From Oscillospiraceae bacterium (GTDB taxonomy: Bacteria > Bacillota > Clostridia > Oscillospirales > Oscillospiraceae): a stretch of DNA of 64,000 nt. Numbering within the stretch: the first letter of the stretch is position 1; the number at the start of each line of letters is the position of its first letter. This document shows positions 33,768 through 41,068 of the stretch, one piece after another. The notes beneath the pieces are model-generated. The model saw only the letters and a program-made list of their open reading frames with translations, was not told the DNA's origin and made no database searches. A program made the position numbers and the translations under genes. Location: NCBI GenBank assembly GCA_017458065.1, contig JAFTGD010000020.1, forward strand, positions 1 to 64,000, read 5' to 3'.

Positions 33768-35297
33768 TCACTCGTGCAGGAGGGATCTGCCGGTCATCTC
33801 CGCGGGCTGTTCCAGACCCATGATCTGGAGGATCGTCGGGGAGATGTCCGCGAGACGTCCGCTTTCCACCGTCGCGCCTTCCCGTGTCACCAGGAAGGGC
33901 ACAGGGTTGGTGGTGTGGGCGGTATTGACTTTGCCGGTCTCATCAAACATGCAGTCGGCGTTGCCGTGGTCCGCCGTCACCAGCAGCACCGTGCCGGGAT
34001 GCTTCTCCACTTCAGCGGCGATGCGGCCCATGCAGGCGTCTACGGTCTCAACAGCCTTGACTGCGGCTTCCATCACGCCGGTGTGCCCGACCATGTCGCA
34101 GTTGGCGAAATTGCAGACGATCAGGTCGTACTGCTCGGACTGAAGCGCTTCCACAACCTTGTCGCAGACCTTCTCCGCGCTCATCTGCGGGATCAGGTCA
34201 TAGGTGGCGTACTCCTTCGGAGACGGGACCAGGCAGCGGTCCTCGCCCTCGATCTGTTTTTCCACGCCGCCGTTGAAGAAGAAGGTCACATGGGCGTACT
34301 TCTCGGTCTCGGCCACACGGAACTGCCTGAGGCCGTGCTCGCTGATCAGGTCGCCGATGGTGTTGACGATTTCCTCGGGCGGGTATGCGATGGGAAGGGT
34401 CAGGTTCTCGTCGTACTGCGCGGTGCAGACATAGGAGAGCGGATAGACCTTCTTGCTTCTCTCAAAGCCGTCGAAGTCGGGTAGATTCAGCGCCCAGGTC
34501 ATCTCACGGGCCCGGTCCGGGCGGAAGTTCATAAAGATCACGCTGTCCCCCTGATGGATGACACCTTCCGGGCAAACAACGATGGGCTTTACGAACTCAT
34601 CCGTCACGTTCTCGGCATAGCTGGCCTCCACTGCGTGGACGGCATCCGGGTCCTGGACGCCGATGCCGGAGACGATGGCGTCATAACCGGCCTGAACACG
34701 ATCCCAGCGTTTATCACGGTCCATACCCCAGAAGCGGCCCTGGACTGTCGCGATCTTCGCGTTGCCGAGCTCGTCGCACTTCTCCTGCAGTTGGCGGACA
34801 AAGCCCGCGCCGCTGGTGGGGGGTACATCGCGCCCGTCGAGGAAGCAGTGGACATAGACCTTCTCCAGCCCGTTCCGCTTCGCCATGTCCAGCATGGCGA
34901 AGATATGGGTCAGATGGCTGTGCACGCCGCCGTCGGAGAGAAGGCCCATCACATGCAGGGCTTTCCCGTTCTGTTTGGCGTCGTTGATGGCCTTGAGATA
35001 AACGGCGTTTTCAAAGAAGCGCCCTTCCCGGATCTCCTTGGAGATCTTCGGGAGGATCTGGAAGACCACGCGGCCGGCGCCGATGTTGGTGTGGCCGACT
35101 TCAGAGTTGCCCATCTGGCCGGCGGGAAGGCCGACATCCAGACCGGAGGCCTGAAGCTGGGCATTCGGATACCTGGCGAAGAGCGCGTCGAGGTTGGGCT
35201 TCTTCGCCTGGGCGATGGCATTGCCCGCTGTGGGAGGGGCAATGCCGTAACCATCGAGAATAATAAGGACTGCGCGGTTTTTAATCGGAGCCTTCAT
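33768..35297 (-). CDS. gpmI: 2,3-bisphosphoglycerate-independent phosphoglycerate mutase
   Basis: 509 residues, normal length. It interconverts 3- and 2-phosphoglycerate with two Mn ions. Seen: LIILDGYGIAP (metal Asp), GNSEVGHTNIGAGR with the phosphoserine, FLDGRDVPP, and C-terminal TADHGNADCM and AHTTNPVPF. ATG 35297 with AAGGCGAG before it is used. It lies seven bases after tpiA and ends four bases before tmk. Confidence 0.96.
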   Translation of the reverse strand: MKAPIKNRAVLIILDGYGIAPPTAGNAIAQAKKPNLDALFARYPNAQLQASGLDVGLPAGQMGNSEVGHTNIGAGRVVFQILPKISKEIREGRFFENAVYLKAINDAKQNGKALHVMGLLSDGGVHSHLTHIFAMLDMAKRNGLEKVYVHCFLDGRDVPPTSGAGFVRQLQEKCDELGNAKIATVQGRFWGMDRDKRWDRVQAGYDAIVSGIGVQDPDAVHAVEASYAENVTDEFVKPIVVCPEGVIHQGDSVIFMNFRPDRAREMTWALNLPDFDGFERSKKVYPLSYVCTAQYDENLTLPIAYPPEEIVNTIGDLISEHGLRQFRVAETEKYAHVTFFFNGGVEKQIEGEDRCLVPSPKEYATYDLIPQMSAEKVCDKVVEALQSEQYDLIVCNFANCDMVGHTGVMEAAVKAVETVDACMGRIAAEVEKHPGTVLLVTADHGNADCMFDETGKVNTAHTTNPVPFLVTREGATVESGRLADISPTILQIMGLEQPAEMTGRSLLHE

Positions 35298-35304
35298 ACT
35301 CGCC

Positions 35305-36078
35305 TTACTCCTGAGCCGTCGCCGCCACGATGGTGGCAAAGTCGACCGGCTTCAGAGAAGCGCCGCCGATCAGTCCGCCATCGATATCGGGCTGTGCGAG
35401 CAGCTCGGCGGCATTCTTGGCGTTCATGCTGCCGCCGTAGAGGATGCTGACGGCACGGGCGCTTCTGGCGCCGTAGAGTTTGCGGATGACGGCACGGATC
35501 TCGCAGCAGACTTCTTCTGCCTGCTCCGCGGTCGCGGTCTTGCCGGTGCCGATGGCCCAGATGGGCTCATAGGCGATGACGCAGCGGCGGACCTGGGACC
35601 CGTCGATGCCGGAGAGGGCGGCGCAGACCTGATAGGCGATGTACTCCATGGTGAGGTTCTTCTCACGCTGCTCCAGGCTCTCACCGACGCAGATGATGGG
35701 GACGATGCCCTTGGCGAGCAGAGCCTTGGCCTTCTCGTTGACAAGGCTGTCGCTCTCATGATGGTACTCTCTGCGCTCGGAGTGGCCGACGATGCAGTAC
35801 TTGGCGCCGGCATCGACGAGCATATCAGCGGAGATCTCACCGGTATAAGCGCCCTTTTCGTACTTGGAGACGTCCTGGCCACCGGCGGCGATACGGCACT
35901 CTTTGCCTGCCTTCACCATTGCGGGGATCATCAGGGCCGGGGTGCAGAGAACGACGTCGCAGTTGCGGGTCTTTGGCAGGTTGGCTTTCAGTTCCTCAAT
36001 AAAGGGCTTCACGCCGGAGGCCAGCTGGTTCATCTTCCAGTTGCCGGCGATAACGGTCTTGCGGTATTTTCTGTTCAT
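35305..36078 (-). CDS. tpiA: Triosephosphate isomerase
   Basis: 257 residues. It interconverts dihydroxyacetone phosphate and glyceraldehyde-3-phosphate. Active site: NWKMN (Asn, Lys), GHSERR (His), AYEPIWAIGTG (Glu and flexible loop) and LYGGSM. ATG 36078 has GGAG eight bases upstream; a GTG at 36087 is less likely. A TATAAT at 36099-36094 lies just before it. Upstream is the pgk-derived repeat array (36125-36391). Confidence 0.97.
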   Translation of the reverse strand: MNRKYRKTVIAGNWKMNQLASGVKPFIEELKANLPKTRNCDVVLCTPALMIPAMVKAGKECRIAAGGQDVSKYEKGAYTGEISADMLVDAGAKYCIVGHSERREYHHESDSLVNEKAKALLAKGIVPIICVGESLEQREKNLTMEYIAYQVCAALSGIDGSQVRRCVIAYEPIWAIGTGKTATAEQAEEVCCEIRAVIRKLYGARSARAVSILYGGSMNAKNAAELLAQPDIDGGLIGGASLKPVDFATIVAATAQE

Positions 36079-36124
36079 AGCAATCACTCCTGTATTATAT
36101 CCTTATAGTTGTTTCATCATTCGT

Positions 36125-36391
36125 CAGGCAGCATCCGGGAGCTCTTTGCCTGTCTCTGTTCTTTCCACCCGCCGGGAGGCGGGTGGAAACTGTTTTTGGC
36201 TTGTCCAGCAGGCAGGCAGCATCCGGAGCTCTTTGCCTGTTTCTGTTCTTTCCACCCGCCGGGAAGGCGGGTGGAAACCGTTTTTTTTACTTGTCCAGCA
36301 GGCAGGCAGCATCCGGGAGCTCTTTGCCTGTCTCTGTTCTTTCCACCCGCCGGGAGGCGGGTGGAAACCGTTTTTTTACTTGTCCAGCAGG
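36125..36391. repeat. Three tandem ~89-bp copies of the pgk 3' end plus hairpin
   Basis: Units start at 36125, 36213 and 36303, with the parent sequence in pgk from 36392. Each contains a copy of the last codons and stop region of pgk and a 12-bp stem (36162-36189, 36249-36277, 36340-36367). A T run follows each stem on the plus strand, so they are terminators for plus-strand RNA; on the minus strand there is no T run. The copies differ by single-base indels. Confidence 0.9.
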
Positions 36392-37566
36392 CAGGCAACA
36401 CCCGGGAGCTCTTTGCCTTCCAGGAACTCCAGCGAAGCGCCGCCGCCGGTGGAGATGTGGGTCACCTTGTCGGCAAAGCCGAGCTTCTCGACTGCGGAAG
36501 CGGAGTCGCCGCCGCCGACGATGGTCACAGCGCCGGACTCGGCCAGAGCCTTGGCCATGGCCTTGGTGCCGCCGGCGAAAGCGTCAAACTCGAACACGCC
36601 CATGGGTCCGTTCCAGACGATGGTCCCGGCGCCCTTGACAGCCGCGGCATAGAGCTCAGCGGTCTTGGGGCCGATGTCCATGCCCATCAGGTCGGCGGGA
36701 ATATCGCCCTCGGCGAGAACCGGCTCGGCGGTGGCGGAAAATTCAGCCGCGCAGAGGTGATCCACCGGCAGAAGGAACTTTACGCCCTTGTCGGCAGCCT
36801 TCTGAATCATGTCACGGGCATAGTCCAGTCTGTCTTCCTCGAGAAGGGACTTGCCGATTTCCTTACCCTGGGCCTTCAGGAAGGTATAGGCCATGCCGCC
36901 GCCGATGATGATAGTGTCGGCCTTCTCAAGCAGGTTGTTGATGACAGCGATCTTGTCAGAGACCTTGGCGCCGCCGAGCACCGCGACGAAGGGGCGCTTC
37001 GGATCATCAAGGGCCTTGCCCATGATGCTGAGCTCTTTGTCTACCAGCAGACCGGAATAGGCGGGCAGATAGGCCGCGACTCCGGCGGTGGAGGCGTGGG
37101 CGCGATGGACGGTACCGAAAGCGTCGGAGACGAAGATCTCCGCCATGTCGGCCAGAGCCTTGGCAAAGTCCGCGCCGTTCTTCTCCTCGCGGATATCAAA
37201 GCGCAGGTTCTCAAGCAGCATGATCTGACCGGGCTGGAGCGCAGCAGCCTTCGCCTGAGCATCCTCGCCGATGATATCGGTGGCGAAAATGACTTCCTGG
37301 CCGAGCAGCTCGGAGAGGCGCTTTGCAACCGGAGCGAGGGTCAGCTTGGTCTTCCACTCGCCCTTGGGCTTTCCGAGGTGAGAGCAGGCGATCACGGCAG
37401 CGCCGTTGTCAAGCAGGTAGCGGATCGTAGGGATCGCAGCGACAATGCGCTTGTTGCTGGTGATCTCGCCGGTCTCTTTGTTCTGCGGGACGTTGAAGTC
37501 GCAGCGGAGAAGGACTTTCTTTCCCTTTACGTCGACATCGTAAACAGTCTTCTTGTTGTAATTCAT
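36376..37566 (-). CDS. pgk: Phosphoglycerate kinase
   Basis: 396 residues. It transfers phosphate from 1,3-bisphosphoglycerate to ADP. Visible: [35 protein letters not shown] and the C-terminal nucleotide loop [13 protein letters not shown] with [16 protein letters not shown] 37566 follows AGGAGG. An extended -10 (TGTTAAAAT near 37641-37649) is the best promoter candidate. Its last codons are the source of the downstream tandem repeat. Confidence 0.97.
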   Translation of the reverse strand: MNYNKKTVYDVDVKGKKVLLRCDFNVPQNKETGEITSNKRIVAAIPTIRYLLDNGAAVIACSHLGKPKGEWKTKLTLAPVAKRLSELLGQEVIFATDIIGEDAQAKAAALQPGQIMLLENLRFDIREEKNGADFAKALADMAEIFVSDAFGTVHRAHASTAGVAAYLPAYSGLLVDKELSIMGKALDDPKRPFVAVLGGAKVSDKIAVINNLLEKADTIIIGGGMAYTFLKAQGKEIGKSLLEEDRLDYARDMIQKAADKGVKFLLPVDHLCAAEFSATAEPVLAEGDIPADLMGMDIGPKTAELYAAAVKGAGTIVWNGPMGVFEFDAFAGGTKAMAKALAESGAVTIVGGGDSASAVEKLGFADKVTHISTGGGASLEFLEGKELPGVACLLDK

Positions 37567-37695
37567 TGCAGTTCCTCCTAATGGTAACAGATACAGATTT
37601 TTAAAAAGGAATGTTGCTGGATTGGTTGCTTTTCGTTCGTATTTTAACACATTTTCCAGAAAAATATACTGTTTTTTCTAACTTTTTTACGATTC

Positions 37696-37724
37696 TTGCA
37701 TAATGTACAAAAGCGGGGTATAAT
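37696..37724 (+). promoter_or_regulatory. Promoter of the radical-SAM gene
   Basis: TTGCAT (37696-37701), 17-base spacer, TATAAT (37719-37724). Confidence 0.7.
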
Positions 37725-37791
37725 TGCAAGCGCCAAAAATATTTTTTTGTCATTTTGCCCATGCAGATCATTGGGATTTCGGAGGATGCAC

Positions 37792-38685
37792 ATGCAACAG
37801 TTCTGTTCGGATTGTCCGCGTCAGTGCGGTGTTCTGCGAAGCGATAACGGTGCGGGCGGCATCTGTCTCAGTCCCCTGCTGCCGCGGGTCGTCCGCGCTG
37901 CGCCGCATTACGGGGAAGAGCCATGTATCAGCGGAAAGCGCGGCGCCGGGACGATCTTCTTTTCCGGCTGCAATCTCCGCTGCGTGTTCTGTCAGAACCG
38001 CGAGATCAGCCGCAAGAGCGTCGGCCGCACGCTCACGGTCGCGGAACTGCGCGATTTGATGCTGCGCATGCGGGATGAGGGTGTACACAACATCGAGCTC
38101 GTCACGCCGACCCACTTCACCCGTGTGATCGCCGAAGCGCTGAGCTCTTTGGAGCTCGGCATTCCGGTGGTCTGGAACAGCTCGGCCTATGAGAGTGTAG
38201 AGGCGCTCCGCCTGCTGGATGGTCTTGTTCAGGTTTATATGCCCGACCTCAAATATCTGCATCCGGAGACTGCAAAACGCTACTCCGCTGCGGAAGACTA
38301 CCCCGCGGTCGCCGCCGCCGCGATTGAGGAGATGTTCCGCCAGCGCGGCGCGTACCGGCTGGATAGCGATGGCCTGCTGCAGAGCGGCGTCCTGATCCGC
38401 CACCTGATTCTGCCTGGGCATTCGGAAGAGAGCATGGACGCAATCGATTATGTGGCCGATACCTTCCCTCAGGGGAGCGTCCTCTTCTCGCTGATGAGCC
38501 AGTATACCCCCATCCCCGGACTGGAGAAGTACCCGGAGCTCTGCCGTGAGGTGAGCCCGGAGGAAAACCGCAATCTGATCCATTATATGCTGGCCCGCCG
38601 CCTCTCGGACGGCTTCTGGCAGGAGCTCTCCTCGGTCGGGGAAGAAAACATCCCTCTTTTTGACGGAACCGGGCTTGACTTTTAG
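37792..38685 (+). CDS. PflA-like radical-SAM protein (COG1313)
   Basis: 297 residues. The radical-SAM cluster motif is C60-x3-C64-x2-C67 (SGCNLRCVFCQN). An extra N-terminal cysteine set (C5, C8, C12, C25) is typical of the PflX/COG1313 group, annotated as putative pyruvate-formate-lyase-activating enzymes with unknown targets. No glycyl-radical enzyme is adjacent, so the substrate is open. ATG 37792 follows GGAGG by six bases; an ATG at 37786 touches the site. The FMN dehydrogenase gene follows 57 bases later on the same strand. Confidence 0.8.
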   Translation: MQQFCSDCPRQCGVLRSDNGAGGICLSPLLPRVVRAAPHYGEEPCISGKRGAGTIFFSGCNLRCVFCQNREISRKSVGRTLTVAELRDLMLRMRDEGVHNIELVTPTHFTRVIAEALSSLELGIPVVWNSSAYESVEALRLLDGLVQVYMPDLKYLHPETAKRYSAAEDYPAVAAAAIEEMFRQRGAYRLDSDGLLQSGVLIRHLILPGHSEESMDAIDYVADTFPQGSVLFSLMSQYTPIPGLEKYPELCREVSPEENRNLIHYMLARRLSDGFWQELSSVGEENIPLFDGTGLDF

Positions 38686-38742
38686 GACGCTATGCCTGAT
38701 AATGAGTCTGCTTCAACCTACAAACTTACTATGAGGTGATCC

Positions 38743-39765
38743 ATGATGAACTACAATGAAGTGTTAGCCGCCGCACGCGACTGCGTCGGTCCGTACTGCA
38801 AGGCATGTCCTGTCTGCAACGGCCGCGCCTGCGCCAATTCGATGCCCGGTCCCGGCAGCAAGGTTCCCGGCAACGTCGCCGCGCGCAACTTTGACAAATG
38901 GCAGGAGATCTGTGTCAATATGGACACGCTCTGTCCCAACGCCGATCCGGACGTCTCCTTCGAGATGTTCGGCCGGAAGTTCACCGCGCCGATCTTTATG
39001 GCTCCGCTCGGCGCTATCGACATGCACTACGGTCCCAAGTACAACGACATCGCCTACAACACGATTCTGATCAAGGCCGCCTATGAGTACGGTCTGCTCG
39101 CTCTGACCGGCGACGGCGTCAACCCCGAGATCATGAAAGCCTCAGTACAGGACATGATCAAAGTCGGCGGCATCGGCATCCCCACCATCAAGCCCTGGAA
39201 CAAGGAAGCCGTGTTCGAAAAGCTGGATATTCTCAATGCAAACGGTATTTTCGCCGCCGCGATGGACGTTGACGGCGCGGGTCTCCCCTTCCTGAAGGCG
39301 ATGAACCCCAACGCCGGCAGCAAGTCCGTGGAGGAGATGCGTGAGATCGTCGAGTACGCGAAGATGCCCTTTGTCATCAAGGGGATCATGACCCCGGCCG
39401 GCGCGCAGAAGGCCGTCGATGCCGGCGCTGCGGCCATCGTCGTCTCCAACCACGGCGGGCGCGTGCAGGGCGGCGTTCCCTCCACAGCCGAGGTCCTTCC
39501 CTCCATCGTGAGACAAGTCAAGGGCAAAATCACAATCCTGGTGGACGGCGGGATCCGTTCCGGTCTGGATGTGTTCCGCGCCATTGCGCTCGGCGCAGAC
39601 GGCGTGCTGATCGGCCGTCCGATCCTCACCGCCATCTACGGTGCCGGGGAAGATGGCTATAAGATCTACATGGACAAGATCATCGGCGAGCTCAAAGGCA
39701 CGATGACCATGTGTGGCGCCGCCACTTTGAAGGACATCACATCCGACAAGATCTGGCAGGGCTGA
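38743..39765 (+). CDS. FMN-dependent alpha-hydroxyacid dehydrogenase with N-terminal cysteine cluster
   Basis: 340 residues of the glycolate/lactate oxidase superfamily. FMN and catalytic features: FMAPLGAI, FVIKGI with the FMN lysine, SNHGGR with the catalytic His and Arg, and LVDGGIRSGLDV, GADGVLIGRP. The catalytic tyrosine of the N-terminal part is not obvious. Residues 14-30 hold five cysteines (C14, C19, C22, C25, C30), absent from classical oxidases, which could bind an Fe-S cluster. In an anaerobe it more likely passes electrons to an acceptor than to oxygen. Start ATG 38743 follows GAGGTGA. A strong terminator follows. Confidence 0.8.
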   Translation: MMNYNEVLAAARDCVGPYCKACPVCNGRACANSMPGPGSKVPGNVAARNFDKWQEICVNMDTLCPNADPDVSFEMFGRKFTAPIFMAPLGAIDMHYGPKYNDIAYNTILIKAAYEYGLLALTGDGVNPEIMKASVQDMIKVGGIGIPTIKPWNKEAVFEKLDILNANGIFAAAMDVDGAGLPFLKAMNPNAGSKSVEEMREIVEYAKMPFVIKGIMTPAGAQKAVDAGAAAIVVSNHGGRVQGGVPSTAEVLPSIVRQVKGKITILVDGGIRSGLDVFRAIALGADGVLIGRPILTAIYGAGEDGYKIYMDKIIGELKGTMTMCGAATLKDITSDKIWQG

Positions 39766-39792
39766 GACGCATTTTCTTATTGACCGCATTGA

Positions 39793-39830
39793 GCAGGGCC
39801 GCTCCCGAGGGAGCGGCCCTGCCGTTTTAT
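39793..39830. terminator. Terminator between convergent genes
   Basis: Perfect 14-bp stem (39793-39806 with 39809-39822), loop of two bases, followed by CGTTTTAT on the plus strand. Confidence 0.85.
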
Positions 39831-39852
39831 CGTATTGCTATGATCGGTTTCC

Positions 39853-41068
39853 TCAGCAGTCCGTGACCAGATTGACGAGGATCTCCGTCACCTTGTCCAT
39901 GTTCTCCGCGGAGATGTGCTCATACGGTCCGTGGAAGCCCTCGCCGCCGGTGCCCAGGTTCGGGCACGGGAGGCCGCGGAAGGAGAGCTGGGATCCGTCC
40001 GTTCCGCCCCGCACCGGAACATGCTTCGGCTCGAGACCGGCTTTCCGGAGCGCCCGTTCGGCGCGCTCGATGATCCGGGGCTGCGCTCTCAGCACCTCCG
40101 CCATGTTCCGGTACTGCTCCCGGAGGCTCAGCTCTGCGCTGCCCTCGCCGTATTTTTCATTAAGGAAACGCACCGCCTGCCGCAGGATGGCCTTCCTCGC
40201 CTCAAAGCGCGCGGCGTCGTGGTCGCGGATAATATAGCTGAGCTCGGCTTTCTCCACATCGCCCTTCATGGACACCAGGTGGAAGAAGCCCTCCCGGTCC
40301 TCCGTCGTCTCTGGCCGCTCCGCGCCGGGCAGCAGGGCATTGAACTCCATCGCCACAAGCATTGCGTTGCGCATCTTGTTCTTCGCGTCGCCGGGATGAA
40401 CGTTGATGCCGTGGAAGCTGAGATCTGCCGCCGCCGCGTTGAAGGTCTCGTCGTTGAGTTCCGCAGGGTCTCCCCCGTCCACCGTAAAAGCGAAGTCCGC
40501 GCCCAGCCGCTTAAGATCGAGCAGCTCGGCGCCGTGGCCGATCTCTTCATCCGGCGTAAAGCAGACGGCGATCCTGCCGTGAGGCAGCTTCTCCCGCTGC
40601 AGTCTCTCACAGGCGGTCAGGATCTCCGCAATGCCCGCCTTGTCGTCGGCGCCCAGAACCGTGGTCCCGTCCGTGGTGATGAGGGTGTGGCCCCGCATCG
40701 TCTTCAGCCGGGGGAACATCTCCGGTGAGAGTACCCTTCCGCTCTCGCCGAGCGGCAGCTCGCCCCCGTCATAATCCGGTACCAGCTGCGGCTGTACGTT
40801 CCCCCGGGAAATCCTCATCCGGGATCGTATCCAGGTGGGCGATCAGGCCGATGCATGGCCGTTCCTCCATCCCTTCGGACGCGGGCAGCCTGCCGTAGAC
40901 ATAGGCGTGTTCGTCCACGAACACGTCCTGCAGGCCGAGCTTTATCATTTCCTCCGCCAGCACCTCGCTGAGGTCTCTCTGCCGGGCTGTCGACGGAGTC
41001 TCTTCCGCCCCCTCTCTGCTGGATGTGTGGATCTTCGCATAGCGGATCAGTCTCTCGTAAGCTCTCAT
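39853..41068 (-). pseudogene. pepT: Peptidase T with a single-base frameshift
   Basis: Two frames together give a complete tripeptide aminopeptidase of about 405 residues. The first (from ATG 41068) contains GLIAHLDTIP with zinc ligands; the second (to 39853) contains VLGADDKAGIAEI, DEEIGHGAE, HGINVHPGDAKNKM and the final RGGTDGS and GPYEH ligands. The break is at a run of five Cs (40801-40805, G5 on the coding strand). With four Gs the reading would pass smoothly from DEDFPG into NVQPQLV. This may be a sequencing error, a real mutation or slippage. The ATG overlaps the stop of the GTPase-nuclease gene (ATGA). Confidence 0.88.

Noticed and set aside
36125-36391. CRISPR array or mobile repeat
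   Set aside because: The units are tandem copies of the adjacent pgk 3' end, without spacers or terminal inverted repeats.
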